Assembly (NCBI RefSeq): GCF_008386505.1
Contig: NZ_VUNZ01000005.1
Span: 1-64,000 of the forward strand
DNA length: 64,000 bases
Source: Chryseobacterium sediminis
GTDB lineage: Bacteria > Bacteroidota > Bacteroidia > Flavobacteriales > Weeksellaceae
Reading direction: 5' to 3'
The notes below the pieces were generated by a model that did no database searches, was not told where the DNA came from, and worked only from the letters and a program-made list of their open reading frames with translations. Both the position numbers and the translations under genes were made by a program. This document shows, piece by piece, positions 49,447-58,720 of the stretch (positions within the stretch are counted from its first letter, which is position 1; the number at the start of each line of letters is the position of its first letter).

Positions 49447-51573
49447 ATGAATCCGAGAGTTTTAGAATTAATAAAAAATCCGAAAAATATTCAGTCCGAA
49501 GACCTTGGTCTTTTGAAAGAAGAGATTCACACTTTTCCTTATATTCAGAATATCAGGGCACTTCACCTGTATGGAGTCCATCTGTACGAAAAAGAAAATT
49601 ATCAGAAAGAGCTTTCTACAACGGCAGCATATACTACTGATAAAAAGATTTTGTATCAGCTGATCAACGGAAAGATCAAACCAGAGCCAAAGCCAGAGAT
49701 TGTTGAAGAGAAACAACCCTCTAAAATAATTGAAAAACCAGCTCAATTAGCTCCGAAAACCAAGTCTTTCCCTATCAGAAGAGAAGAAGACGTTTCTGTA
49801 GAAAAACCAACAGAAGAACAGGGAACGGCATGCGTTTTACCAACTGCACAGGAGGTTAAACATATTTATATCAATGGTGAACGAAACAGGATTTTATTTG
49901 AAGGAGAAGAAAACTTCCTTGATGAGCAAAATTCCGAGACGATAGATCTTGAATCTACTTTGGAATCAGGTGTTTTGGTTACTCAAAAAACTGAACCTGT
50001 AGTGGAGGAACCTGTTCAGCAAGAAGAAAAGCAAGCTGAAATAGAGGAGAAGGCAGGAGAAAATTTTACACCGGAAACGATCATTCATGAAAATCAGATT
50101 TCTTCAGAAAATGAAGAAGAAAAGATTGAAGAGGGCGAAAATACCAGTTTCCATGAGGTGTCTCCTTTATTGTCGGAGGAAAATACTGAAACAATAGCAG
50201 AAGAGCTTGTAAATGTAGGGTCAACCGATAATGAAGCTATATCTGTTTCTGAAGAAGAACCCGTTCAACAAGAAATACAAACTGAAGTAGAAGAAAATGC
50301 CGGAGAAAACTTTACGCCGGAAACCATTATCAACGAAGATCAGATTTCTGCTGAAAAAGAAAATAATAATCTAGAAGAGCCATCAGTAGAAGTATCCGAT
50401 GCTGAAGTAAGCTTCCATGGAACAGATTCATTCCTGCCGGATGTTAAAATCCAGGCCAACAACGAAGAAATTTCTGAAAAACCTGAAGTTTCCCAGCCTC
50501 ATATCAATAAACATGAGGAGGAAATGAGACGCCTGATTGAAGAAGTTGAGAAAAAAATGAAGGAGGCTAAACCTGTTGCTCAAGAAGAAAAGGAAGAGCC
50601 TGAAACAGCTGAAGATCATGAAATTAGCTTTGCTGAAACTCAAAATTTCCATTTCTGGTCAACAAGTGAGGATAAGCCTGTTGAAATTAAAGAAGAACCT
50701 GTAAAGGAAGAAGTTTTTGAAGATCAGTTATCTGAAGAGGTTAAAGCAGAAATTCCAGAAGAAAAAGAAGAAAATATTCCTGAAGTTCAGACAGCTTGGA
50801 AACCTATGAGTGTAGAGTCTAATATGCCTGATTCATTAATCAGCAAATCAGCAGAAACCACAGTTCCTGAAATAAAGACTCCGGTGGCAGAAATACCTCC
50901 TGCCGAAGAACCAGAACAGATAGTTGAAGTTGAAGCTCCATCTGAACCGATTGAAGCCATTGCAGAAATTGTTCAGGAAGATACTGTTTCAATAACAGAA
51001 GAAACTTCGGAAGTTGCTGAAAATCATTCTGCTCCTATTGAAGCAGTCGAAGAAAATACAGATAAAGCCGTTGTAAAAGAAGAAGTTCCTGTGATGAACG
51101 TTTCTTTCTTCGGAACTGATATCTCCACCCTCAAGGTGGAAGAAAAGCAGAAAGAAAGCAAAGAAGAATCTGTAGAGCAAATGCAGGAAGTTACGATGAA
51201 GAATACAACACAGCAGCAATTAGACAGCAATGTTCCCGGTTTTATCAATACCTGGCAGAGCTGGCTTAAGATTGACAGAACTGAAGAGATCGAAAAGGAA
51301 AAAACGGAAATCAAAGAAAAGGCGATTGAGACCTTCATTGAAAATAACCCTAGAATCAGTCAGTTAAAAGAAGAAAGTTCCTATGTTGTAAAAGAAAAGA
51401 ATGATGATATCTCACATTTGATGACAGAGACATTAGCAAATCTTTATTTTGAACAGAAATTATATACAAAAGCGATAAAAGCATTTGAAATATTAATCAA
51501 AAAGAGTCCTGAGAAAAAAGAATATTTTGAATCTAAAATACAGGATATTAAGGACTTCAGAAGTAAAAATTAA
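49447..51573 (+). CDS. Large Glu-rich disordered protein with C-terminal TPR-like repeat
   Basis: 708 aa. Residues 1-70 are a folded N-terminus (NIRALHLYGVHLYEKENYQK). The middle (about 75-590) is very rich in Glu, Pro and Val and likely disordered. It contains an 82-residue direct duplication, with GENFTPETIIHENQIS and GENFTPETIINEDQIS as the clearest match, and recurring short motifs (SFHEVSPLL, SFHGTDSFL, SFFGTDIST). The last 60 residues are a TPR-like helix pair (LANLYFEQKLYTKAIKAFEIL). No signal peptide is seen, so it is cytoplasmic. It starts one base after lptE. Function unknown. Confidence 0.75.
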   Translation: MNPRVLELIKNPKNIQSEDLGLLKEEIHTFPYIQNIRALHLYGVHLYEKENYQKELSTTAAYTTDKKILYQLINGKIKPEPKPEIVEEKQPSKIIEKPAQLAPKTKSFPIRREEDVSVEKPTEEQGTACVLPTAQEVKHIYINGERNRILFEGEENFLDEQNSETIDLESTLESGVLVTQKTEPVVEEPVQQEEKQAEIEEKAGENFTPETIIHENQISSENEEEKIEEGENTSFHEVSPLLSEENTETIAEELVNVGSTDNEAISVSEEEPVQQEIQTEVEENAGENFTPETIINEDQISAEKENNNLEEPSVEVSDAEVSFHGTDSFLPDVKIQANNEEISEKPEVSQPHINKHEEEMRRLIEEVEKKMKEAKPVAQEEKEEPETAEDHEISFAETQNFHFWSTSEDKPVEIKEEPVKEEVFEDQLSEEVKAEIPEEKEENIPEVQTAWKPMSVESNMPDSLISKSAETTVPEIKTPVAEIPPAEEPEQIVEVEAPSEPIEAIAEIVQEDTVSITEETSEVAENHSAPIEAVEENTDKAVVKEEVPVMNVSFFGTDISTLKVEEKQKESKEESVEQMQEVTMKNTTQQQLDSNVPGFINTWQSWLKIDRTEEIEKEKTEIKEKAIETFIENNPRISQLKEESSYVVKEKNDDISHLMTETLANLYFEQKLYTKAIKAFEILIKKSPEKKEYFESKIQDIKDFRSKN

Positions 51574-51576
51574 AAG

Positions 51577-51610
51577 AAAAAAGGTGCTGTTCTAAACAGT
51601 ACCTTTTTTT
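51577..51610. terminator. Bidirectional terminator between the lptE operon and the DUF4126 gene
   Basis: AAGGTGCTGTT pairs with AACAGTACCTT, flanked by A and T runs, so it can end both convergent units. Confidence 0.85.
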
Positions 51611-51612
51611 AT

Positions 51613-52221
51613 TTATAAATTTTGAGGGTTACTTTTATTGCCCCTTAATTTTTTCCAGGCTCTCCGGCCAAAAACAATAACAAGAATTAATGTAATTATT
51701 GCAAGAATTGCTGCAATTACCGGTGCTGCCATAGCAAGAACAGACATAAGACCTGCTCCTGCTGTTTCCGTAGTTCCTACCACAGAATTACCTAATCCTC
51801 CTGTTGTTGCCGTAGAAGCGGCACGTATTCCTGCAAACCCTGAACTGATGGTGGCTGCTGTACCTCCACCCGCAATTAATGCCAGTGCCCATTGCGGAAA
51901 TGTTCCCAGCTCAGCAAACTGACTGGCAAATAATATAGAACCCGCTACCGTCGCCATTGGAATGGAAACCGTATCAAGCAGATGATCGACAAAAGGGATG
52001 TAATAGGCCAGAATCTCGACCACTGTGGCAATTCCTGTTGTAATTAATGCAGGAAGGCCTGCAAGCCATTCAAAATGCTCATTCATAGGAATCCAGTTGA
52101 AATAAGAAGAAAGACTTACGATGAACATCGGGAGAAAGACCCGAAATCCTGTAGCTGCCGCCAATCCAATCCCGATAAATGCACTTATGACATAAGAAAA
52201 GTAGGGAATATTATCTAACAT
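51613..52221 (-). CDS. DUF4126 family membrane protein
   Basis: 202 aa, Ala/Gly-rich with about five transmembrane segments, including the family motif 'GLAAATGFRVFLPMF' near the N-terminus and 'AGGGTAATISSGFAGIRAAS' in the middle. A basic tail (GRRAWKKLRGNKSNPQ) ends the protein. DUF4126 proteins are widespread with no known function. It lies alone between convergent neighbours. Positions 52222-52349 downstream of rnpA hold nothing identifiable. Confidence 0.82.
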   Translation of the reverse strand: MLDNIPYFSYVISAFIGIGLAAATGFRVFLPMFIVSLSSYFNWIPMNEHFEWLAGLPALITTGIATVVEILAYYIPFVDHLLDTVSIPMATVAGSILFASQFAELGTFPQWALALIAGGGTAATISSGFAGIRAASTATTGGLGNSVVGTTETAGAGLMSVLAMAAPVIAAILAIITLILVIVFGRRAWKKLRGNKSNPQNL

Positions 52222-52349
52222 ATTAATTTTCAGATTTATTGTTTTCCCTAAAATTACAAAAAGTATATGATATTAAGTGTTGTTAATTTCTAAGTTCCGG
52301 GATGCGGGTTTCGAGCTTCGCTATTTGTGATTTACTTTAGAATAAAAAA

Positions 52350-52721
52350 TTACTTTTTCTGGGCTTCACAAAGTTTTATAAACTGTGCCTCCACATCCTG
52401 AAACTTCGGTGGCATCTCAGGAGATACCCAGAATAGCATGGCCATCGTTTTTTCTCCAAAGGCTTCTTTAAATAAGTCTTTATTCAAACGGTAGCATTCT
52501 CTCAGCAATCTTTTGATTCGGTTTCTGTGTACAGCTCTTTTAAAATATCTTTTTGAAACAGAAACCCCGAACCTGGAAGCTTCTACCGGAAGAGTGGCTT
52601 TGTCCTTCAGAATAATGATTCTCAGATTTCCGGTGGTTCTCCATTTGCCCTTATCAAAAAGCAAACTGATTTCCGTATTTTTTTTGAGCTTTTCCGCTCT
52701 GGGATACTTGGAATTTGTCAT
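52350..52721 (-). CDS. rnpA: Ribonuclease P protein component
   Basis: 123 aa basic protein that supports the RNase P RNA in trimming tRNA 5' ends. The RNA-binding signature KRAVHRNRIKRLLRECYR (RNR motif, about 62-79) and RFGVSVSKRYF are clear. Unlike in most bacteria there is no rpmH next to it, so it has left the classical rpmH-rnpA-yidC order, as often in Bacteroidota. The upstream tcdA gene is on the same strand, 92 bases away. Confidence 0.95.
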   Translation of the reverse strand: MTNSKYPRAEKLKKNTEISLLFDKGKWRTTGNLRIIILKDKATLPVEASRFGVSVSKRYFKRAVHRNRIKRLLRECYRLNKDLFKEAFGEKTMAMLFWVSPEMPPKFQDVEAQFIKLCEAQKK

Positions 52722-52813
52722 TTACGGAGTGTAAATATTGTTTTTTATTTTTTTACCATATTTTACAGATTCATGTAGTCGTTTTACAAATCTGCGAAAT
52801 AAACAGGAAATAT

Positions 52814-53539
52814 TTAATCCTGATTTAATAAATGATTAATCACTTCTGAAGCTGTATACAGCCCGAAAATAGCAGGCATATAGCTTATTGTTCCGTAAAA
52901 AGATCTTTTATAATTGGTTCCGTCAGTCATTTTTAAACTTTCTTCATCCTGAATATCATTGGCAAAAACACAACGAACCCCTTTGTCAATTTTTACTTTT
53001 TTCAGTCTCTTTCTTACCTGTCTTGCAAGATGACAGTGTTCTGTTTTGCTGATATCTCTTACCAATACTTTGCTTGGATCAGTTTTGCCGCCGGCTCCCA
53101 TTGAGCTTACGATCTTTATCCTTCTTCTTTTGGCCGCAATAATTAAGGAAAGTTTTGGAGTAACGCTGTCGATGCAGTCCAAAACATAATCAAATTTTGC
53201 AGAATCCAAAACTTCATCCATCCTTTCCGGATTCAGGAATTCATTGATTTTTGTTAAATTAAGCTGTGGATTGATGTCAAGAAGCCTTTCAGCAACCACA
53301 TCTACTTTGTGTTTTCCGACAGTGGAATGTAAAGCAGGCAGTTGTCTGTTGATATTTGTAATATCTACCGTATCACCATCCACAATGGTCATATTTCCTA
53401 CCCCGGCTCTCGCCAGAAATTCTGCGGCAAAAGAACCTACTCCGCCTAAACCTACAACAAGTACATTCGCTTTTATCAGCTTATCCAATCCCTCTTCCTT
53501 TACCAAAAGTTCAGTTCTTTCCAGCCAGTATTTATCCAT
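52814..53539 (-). CDS. tcdA: tRNA threonylcarbamoyladenosine dehydratase
   Basis: 241 aa, ThiF/E1-like. It uses ATP to cyclise t6A37 to ct6A in tRNAs reading ANN codons. The ATP site is VLVVGLGGVGSFAAEFLAR (about 25-43), with NINRQLPAL, DCIDSVTPK and the family C-terminal RRSFYGTISYMPAIFGL-type end. Length and motifs match TcdA (YgdL/CsdL). Its start overlaps the tatD gene by eight bases, so the two are coupled. Confidence 0.9.
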   Translation of the reverse strand: MDKYWLERTELLVKEEGLDKLIKANVLVVGLGGVGSFAAEFLARAGVGNMTIVDGDTVDITNINRQLPALHSTVGKHKVDVVAERLLDINPQLNLTKINEFLNPERMDEVLDSAKFDYVLDCIDSVTPKLSLIIAAKRRRIKIVSSMGAGGKTDPSKVLVRDISKTEHCHLARQVRKRLKKVKIDKGVRCVFANDIQDEESLKMTDGTNYKRSFYGTISYMPAIFGLYTASEVINHLLNQD

Positions 53540-54155
53540 TTTTTATTAAGTGTAAATTTTCTAAAATCTGTTCATTCAGTTGTTCCAAGGAAATACCTTT
53601 TATCTCCGAAACTTTAATGTACAATTCTTCAATGTTAAAGTCTTCATTGTCAGTTTCTAAAAAGATTCTGTTTAATGGAGTCCTTTTTATAATATCCTGC
53701 AAAGATAAATTATACAAAACAGCTTTTCCAAAACTCAGGTAAAAATTATTGCTCAGAAGATCTTCAGCAATTTGTCGTTTTTTATTGAAACCATGGATGA
53801 TCATTGGCTGTTCGGCCTTCTTTTTAAAAGAAATCACCTCATAAAATTTTCTTACACAATGAATAATCAATGGCTTTTTTACCTCATTTGCGATCTTTAT
53901 CTGTCTTAAAAAAACTTCCTCCTGAGTTTTCTGATCTATAGAAACCAAAGAATCCAAACCACATTCACCAATGGCAAAACAATTTTCAGACATCATGCTT
54001 CTCATCCACGAAAACTGCTGCTCTATATTATGAAGGTCAATATCATTTGGGTGAATGCCGATGGAATAAGGGAAATCAGGCGGAATTCCTTCTGATAAAT
54101 TATAAATTCCGTTTCTGATATATTTTTTATGATGGTGAAAATCAAAAAATTCCAT
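53532..54155 (-). CDS. TatD family hydrolase
   Basis: 207 aa, about 50 shorter than E. coli TatD. Metal ligands are recognisable: DFHHHKKY at the N-terminus (in place of HxH), GECGLD (Glu), IHCVR (His), IHGFNK (His) and LETDNED (Asp). TatD proteins are metal-dependent DNases or phosphodiesterases with roles in DNA turnover. The first metal motif is atypical and the protein is short, so it may be a diverged member. The start is ATG 54155, since the longer frame would begin with TTG. It is co-translated with tcdA. Confidence 0.82.
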   Translation of the reverse strand: MEFFDFHHHKKYIRNGIYNLSEGIPPDFPYSIGIHPNDIDLHNIEQQFSWMRSMMSENCFAIGECGLDSLVSIDQKTQEEVFLRQIKIANEVKKPLIIHCVRKFYEVISFKKKAEQPMIIHGFNKKRQIAEDLLSNNFYLSFGKAVLYNLSLQDIIKRTPLNRIFLETDNEDFNIEELYIKVSEIKGISLEQLNEQILENLHLIKNG

Positions 54156-54194
54156 GTTCAAAAATAAGTATTTTCAGATTTAATTTAAAATTAT

Positions 54195-54208
54195 TAAACG
54201 ATCGTTTA
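54195..54208. promoter_or_regulatory. 14-bp perfect palindrome upstream of the TetR gene, candidate operator
   Basis: TAAACGATCGTTTA lies between the divergent tatD and tetR genes, 44 bases before the tetR ATG. The central CGATCG is GC-rich in an AT-rich region, and palindromes of this kind are usual for TetR dimers. Autoregulation is inferred. Confidence 0.55.
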
Positions 54209-54251
54209 TAAATGTGTTAAAAATTTCTTAACTTTACTCAAAGTACACTTC

Positions 54252-54881
54252 ATGAAAAAAAAATTTACGGAAAAACAGATTCACATACTGGATATTGCAG
54301 AAGAACTCATTGCCAAAAAAGGGTATGAGGGTACTTCTGTAAGAGATATCTGTTCCAAAGCCAATATTAATGTGGCTATGATCTCTTATTACTTCGGTTC
54401 TAAAGAGAAAATGATGTCTTATCTATACCAGTACAGGGTACTGAAAACCAGAGAGAATTTTTCAGAATTTGCAGATACCATCAAAGACGGGAAACCTGAG
54501 ATGCAGTTGAGGGAGATGATCAAATATATTGTTTCTCAGCTGTTCAAGTACAACTATTTCCACGGGTTTGTTACCCAGGAGCTTCGCCATACAGAAAACC
54601 TGAAAGACGAATTGCTTGATTTCTACCAGTTATTCGTAAAAAAGCTGGATGAAGTAATTAAAAAAGGAGTCGCTTCCGGTGTGTTTACTTTTACCCCAAA
54701 GCCTGAAGATATCCTTACCATGATTATTGGATCCACTTTATTTGTCATCAGGAATAAAAACTTTTATGAGTTGTATGTGCCAAGTAAAAATGAAGAAACC
54801 TATACGAAAGAAGCTGAAAAAAAGGTGAGAATGAATCTTTTATTAAGTGTTTTTGCAATTTTGGGATACGCTGCAGACTAA
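54252..54881 (+). CDS. TetR/AcrR family transcriptional regulator
   Basis: 209 aa. The N-terminal DNA-binding domain (about 5-52) has the TetR HTH: ILDIAEELIAKKGYEGTSVRDICSKANINVAMISYYFGSKEKM. The C-terminal ligand-binding part (about 70-205) is helical and matches no specific subfamily. A 14-bp palindrome upstream may be its own operator. The next gene, bamD, has its own promoter, and no efflux pump is adjacent, so target genes are unknown. Confidence 0.9.
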   Translation: MKKKFTEKQIHILDIAEELIAKKGYEGTSVRDICSKANINVAMISYYFGSKEKMMSYLYQYRVLKTRENFSEFADTIKDGKPEMQLREMIKYIVSQLFKYNYFHGFVTQELRHTENLKDELLDFYQLFVKKLDEVIKKGVASGVFTFTPKPEDILTMIIGSTLFVIRNKNFYELYVPSKNEETYTKEAEKKVRMNLLLSVFAILGYAAD

Positions 54882-54928
54882 AATTACGTTAAATATTCAT
54901 AAAAAAAAATCTATTGACAAAAAAGTTA

Positions 54929-54936
54929 TATTTTTG
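54929..54936 (+). promoter_or_regulatory. -7 promoter box of bamD
   Basis: TATTTTTG, 48 bases before the bamD ATG. It probably drives bamD-rpoZ. Confidence 0.5.
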
Positions 54937-54984
54937 CAAATTAGTAAATCGGCTGTATAATCCGAAAACTGTTGAACTTTTTAT

Positions 54985-55980
54985 ATGAAAAAATATATTT
55001 TAGGTCTTTTTGCTGTAGCGGTAATTTCATCTTGTGTAAGCCAGCAGGAAAGAGCAATGAGGAGTGCTGATAAAGAATTTATCTTGAAAGCAGCTAACGA
55101 AAACTTTGCTAAGAAAAAGTGGAAAAATGCATTGGCTCTTTATGACAGACTTGCAAATCTTGTAGCAGGAACAGATGATTTTCCTAATGTAGGTTTCAAC
55201 ACTGCTTATGCCAATTATTATGACAAGAGTTATAAATTGGCAGGTCACCAGTTCAAAAACTTTGCAGTGAGTTTTCCGAAAGATCCAAGAGCTGAAGAAG
55301 CAGCCTACATGTCTGCATTGTGCTATTATGAAGGATCTATGGATTATAACTTAGATCAGTCCAGTACAGAATTGGCGATCAATGAGCTTCAGGACTTTCT
55401 GAACAACTATCCAAACTCTGAGAGATCTAAAAATATCAGCCAGCTAATTGATGAATTGTCTTATAAGCTTGAGTTTAAAGCCTATGAAAATGGAAGACAA
55501 TACTACAAAATGGGAGAGTATAAAGCAGCGAATGTAGCATTTGAAAACGTTCTGGAAGATTTCCCAAGTACAAAACTTCGTTCAAAAATTTATGATTATA
55601 TCATGAAGTCCCGCTATGAACTGGCGATGAAGTCAATCTATAATCTTAAAGCTGAACGTATTGAAAGTGCATTAACTTATACAAGGCTGGTAGAAAAAGA
55701 ACTTCCTAATACAGAATATTCTAAAACAGCTGCAGATCTGAGAGAAAAACTGGAAAAGGAAAAAGAACACTTTGCTGTTGTTAAAAAAGAAACAGAAGCA
55801 AGAATGGCAGCTTTAACAGCAAGACAGAAAAAAGAAGCTGAAAAACTAGCTGCTCAGGGTAAAACTGAACAACAAGTTAAAGATCAGATTAGCAATGAAA
55901 AGAAAGCAATGCAGTTACAGAGGGACAGTGCAGCACTTAAGACCCCACCTCCTGCAGCGACTTTCAAAATTCAAAGATAA
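54985..55980 (+). CDS. bamD: Outer-membrane protein assembly factor BamD
   Basis: 331 aa lipoprotein (lipobox VISSC near residue 17) with about five TPR units: WKNALALYDRLANLV, YKLAGHQFKNFAVSFPKDPRAEEAAYMSALCYY, TELAINELQDFLNNYPNS and MGEYKAANVAFENVLEDFPS. BamD is the essential TPR scaffold of the Bam complex that folds outer-membrane beta-barrels with BamA. The C-terminal 60 residues are a charged Lys/Glu/Gln stretch (about 265-315) longer than in E. coli BamD (245 aa) and common in Bacteroidota. It is followed after 42 bases by rpoZ. Confidence 0.9.
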   Translation: MKKYILGLFAVAVISSCVSQQERAMRSADKEFILKAANENFAKKKWKNALALYDRLANLVAGTDDFPNVGFNTAYANYYDKSYKLAGHQFKNFAVSFPKDPRAEEAAYMSALCYYEGSMDYNLDQSSTELAINELQDFLNNYPNSERSKNISQLIDELSYKLEFKAYENGRQYYKMGEYKAANVAFENVLEDFPSTKLRSKIYDYIMKSRYELAMKSIYNLKAERIESALTYTRLVEKELPNTEYSKTAADLREKLEKEKEHFAVVKKETEARMAALTARQKKEAEKLAAQGKTEQQVKDQISNEKKAMQLQRDSAALKTPPPAATFKIQR

Positions 55981-56022
55981 TTCGTAAATTTGCCATCTTA
56001 AAATAAAAATAATTTTCTCAAA

Positions 56023-56346
56023 ATGAGTGTAAAAGATACAAAAGCAGAAGTAAATACTATTACTTACGATAAAGATAAGATTGAAGATAAAGTAGGTTCA
56101 ATCTATGAAGCTATTGTTATCATGGGAAAGAGAGCAGAGCAGATCAATGCGGAGATCCGTACGGAACTTCACAATAAATTGGATGAATTTGCTGTTCACA
56201 ATTCTACATTAGAAGAGGTTTTCGAAAACAGAGAACAAATTGAGATCTCTAAACATTACGAAAAGCTTCCAAAGCCAACTTCAATTGCTATTGAAGAATG
56301 GTTAAACGAAGATGTTTATTTCAGAAAAACAGAAGATAGAAAATAA
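56023..56346 (+). CDS. rpoZ: DNA-directed RNA polymerase subunit omega (Rpb6-like)
   Basis: 107 aa of the Bacteroidota omega type, which diverges from E. coli RpoZ. The core 'GSIYEAIVIMGKRAEQIN' (about 25-42) is the RpoZ/Rpb6 helix that wraps the beta' C-terminus and helps assembly. Its place between bamD and coaBC is the standard order in flavobacteria. A perfect terminator hairpin follows. Confidence 0.9.
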   Translation: MSVKDTKAEVNTITYDKDKIEDKVGSIYEAIVIMGKRAEQINAEIRTELHNKLDEFAVHNSTLEEVFENREQIEISKHYEKLPKPTSIAIEEWLNEDVYFRKTEDRK

Positions 56347-56370
56347 TCATCTGTGTTTTTTATAAATGAG

Positions 56371-56412
56371 GGTCATAAAAGAAATTAGTTCTTTTATGAC
56401 CTTTGTTGTTTT
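56371..56412 (+). terminator. Terminator of bamD-rpoZ
   Basis: GGTCATAAAAGAA (56371-56383) pairs perfectly with TTCTTTTATGACC (56389-56401), followed by T-rich sequence. Confidence 0.85.
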
Positions 56413-56469
56413 AAAGCCTGATTGTGTGGGAAAAAATAAGTATTTTAGTATTTCAAAAATTAGAACTCA

Positions 56470-57675
56470 ATGAGTATTTCCGGTAAAAAGATACTTATCG
56501 CCGTCTCTGGTGGAATTGCGGCCTACAAAATTCATTTTTTGATAAGGGATTTTGTAAAAAAAGGTGCAGAAGTACAGGTTATTATGACCCCCGATGCAGA
56601 GCATTTTGTAACGAAACTAAGTCTGTCTACACTATCAAAAAAACCCGTGTACTCAGAATTTTACAGCGATAACGGAACTTGGAACAGTCATGTGGAAATG
56701 GCACTGTGGGCAGATGTTATGATCGTAGCCCCGTGTACAGCCAATACACTGTCTAAGATGGTTCATGGGATGTGTGATAATCTGGTTATTGCAACGTATA
56801 TGTCTGCAAAATGCCCGGTTTTCATAGCTCCTGCTATGGACCTTGATATGTATGTACATCCTTCTACAAAGAAGAATCTGGAACTTGCAGAAAGTTTTGG
56901 ACATATTATAATTCCTGCAGAAAACGGAGAGCTGGCTAGCGGATTGATCGGGCAGGGAAGAATGGCCGAGCCATCAACAATTTTTAGTGCTGTTGAACAT
57001 CATTTTATGGAAAGCAGCCATTCCAAAAGCCTTGAAGGAAAAACCGTTTTAATTACTGCCGGGCCTACTTACGAAGCCATAGACCCTGTAAGATTCATCG
57101 GAAATCATTCATCTGGAAAAATGGGATTTTCTCTGGCTGAAGAAGCTTCAAAAAGAGGAGCAAAAGTTATTTTGATTTCAGGACCGAGCTTCCAAACCAT
57201 TAATAATCCCAATGTTGAGCTTCATAAAGTAACTTCAGCAAAAGAAATGCTGTCAAAAGTATTTGAATTTTATGATGGGGTAGATATTGGTATTGCAAGT
57301 GCAGCGGTGGCGGACTATGCTCCCAAAGAAGTGGCAAAGGAGAAAATCAAGAAAAATGATGATAACCTGACCATTGAGCTTGTGAAGAATCCGGATATCC
57401 TTAAAACGATGGGTGAAAAGAAAACACACCAGTTTTTGGTAGGATTTGCCCTGGAAACCCAAAATGAAGAAGAAAATGCAAAAGGGAAACTGGAAAAAAA
57501 GAATCTTGATATGATTGTTTTAAACTCTCTTCGTGACGAAGGTGCCGGATTTAAAAATGATACCAATAAAATCAAGATATTTACCAAAACGGAGAAGAAA
57601 GAATTCAATCTGAAATCCAAAGACGATGTAGCAAAAGATATTCTCAATTTTGTTGAGTCTCAACTTTTAAAATAA
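56470..57675 (+). CDS. coaBC: Bifunctional phosphopantothenoylcysteine decarboxylase/phosphopantothenate-cysteine ligase
   Basis: 401 aa. The CoaC half (1-185) is an FMN flavoprotein with ISGKKILIAVSGGIAAYK, HVEMALWAD (catalytic His), APAMD and GRMAEP. The CoaB half (about 190-400) has VLITAGPTYEAIDPVRFIGN, SSGKMGF and AAVADYAP. Together they convert 4'-phosphopantothenate plus cysteine to 4'-phosphopantetheine for coenzyme A. Full-length and standard. It lies in the conserved order rpoZ-coaBC-DUF4835-recN. Confidence 0.96.
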   Translation: MSISGKKILIAVSGGIAAYKIHFLIRDFVKKGAEVQVIMTPDAEHFVTKLSLSTLSKKPVYSEFYSDNGTWNSHVEMALWADVMIVAPCTANTLSKMVHGMCDNLVIATYMSAKCPVFIAPAMDLDMYVHPSTKKNLELAESFGHIIIPAENGELASGLIGQGRMAEPSTIFSAVEHHFMESSHSKSLEGKTVLITAGPTYEAIDPVRFIGNHSSGKMGFSLAEEASKRGAKVILISGPSFQTINNPNVELHKVTSAKEMLSKVFEFYDGVDIGIASAAVADYAPKEVAKEKIKKNDDNLTIELVKNPDILKTMGEKKTHQFLVGFALETQNEEENAKGKLEKKNLDMIVLNSLRDEGAGFKNDTNKIKIFTKTEKKEFNLKSKDDVAKDILNFVESQLLK

Positions 57676-57711
57676 TTTTAATAAATTTCCGTTCTCAATT
57701 TTTAATAGACA

Positions 57712-58617
57712 ATGAAAAAAATTATAAGCTTATTTTTTCTGTTTTTTATCTATACCCAAAGTTTCTCTCAAGAGCTGTTGGCAACCGTTCAGGTAAACTC
57801 TCAGCAGGTAGGAGGAAGTAACCAGCAGGCATATAAAGCATTAGAGAAAAGTCTCAGAGATTTTATCAATAATACCAGCTGGACAGGGAAAAAGCTTCAG
57901 AACTTTGAAAAAATAAAATGTGGTTTTTCCGTTGTTATTGGAGAAAGAGATGGGAATAGATTCAAAGGATCCATTGTTGTTCAGGCTATGCGTCCTGTTT
58001 ACAATACAACTTACGAATCCCCTTTAATTAACCTTCAGGATCAGAGATTTGGTTTTGAATATATTGAAAATGAAAGTCTTATTTTTAATGAAAGACAATT
58101 TTCAGGGAAAAATCTTACCGATGTGGTGAGCTTCTATATTTATCTTATTTTGGGGATAGATGCAGACAGTTTCCAGTCTATGGGAGGATCTCAATGGTAC
58201 TCAAAAGCACAGCAGATTGCTCAGAATTCTCAGAACAGAAACTATGAAGGCTGGAATACCATCAATGAGCCAAGAAGCCGCTCTATTTTGATTAATGAAA
58301 TTATGAATCCCAACTGGAACCAGTTGCGTTCTACGATTTATACTTACCACAGAGCCGGTATGGATAACCTTTTCAATCAGGATCAGACAGCCGGGAAAAA
58401 AGTGATCTTTGATGCCCTGATGCAATTGAAAATGTATGAGAACACATTTCAGCAGGCATTTTTCTTTAATCTGTTCATGGATACCAAAAGTGATGAAATT
58501 TTCAATATTTTCAATTCAGGAAATAATGGAGGTTTAATTCTTAATGATCTTAAACAGACGATGATTATTCTTTCACCAAAAAATATTGATAATAAGTGGA
58601 ATAAGTGGAAGGTGTAA
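57712..58617 (+). CDS. DUF4835 family exported protein (PorD-like)
   Basis: 301 aa with a signal peptide (MKKIISLFFLFFIYTQSFSQ). The mature part has the DUF4835 features 'TVQVNSQQVGGSNQQAYKALEKSLRDFINN' (about 24-53) and a helical second half with RNYEGWN. In Bacteroidota this gene sits between coaBC and recN and has been linked to the type IX secretion system under the name PorD; that link is from memory. No other T9SS gene is in the window. It probably acts in the periplasm. Confidence 0.82.
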   Translation: MKKIISLFFLFFIYTQSFSQELLATVQVNSQQVGGSNQQAYKALEKSLRDFINNTSWTGKKLQNFEKIKCGFSVVIGERDGNRFKGSIVVQAMRPVYNTTYESPLINLQDQRFGFEYIENESLIFNERQFSGKNLTDVVSFYIYLILGIDADSFQSMGGSQWYSKAQQIAQNSQNRNYEGWNTINEPRSRSILINEIMNPNWNQLRSTIYTYHRAGMDNLFNQDQTAGKKVIFDALMQLKMYENTFQQAFFFNLFMDTKSDEIFNIFNSGNNGGLILNDLKQTMIILSPKNIDNKWNKWKV

Positions 58618-58720
58618 GATTGAAATCTATTAACAAGCACCCTAAACATTTTCTCAATTCATTAAAAAAAAACTTATTTTTACAGTTCAAACTCAAATTG
58701 GACCATAATCCGGATTATCA

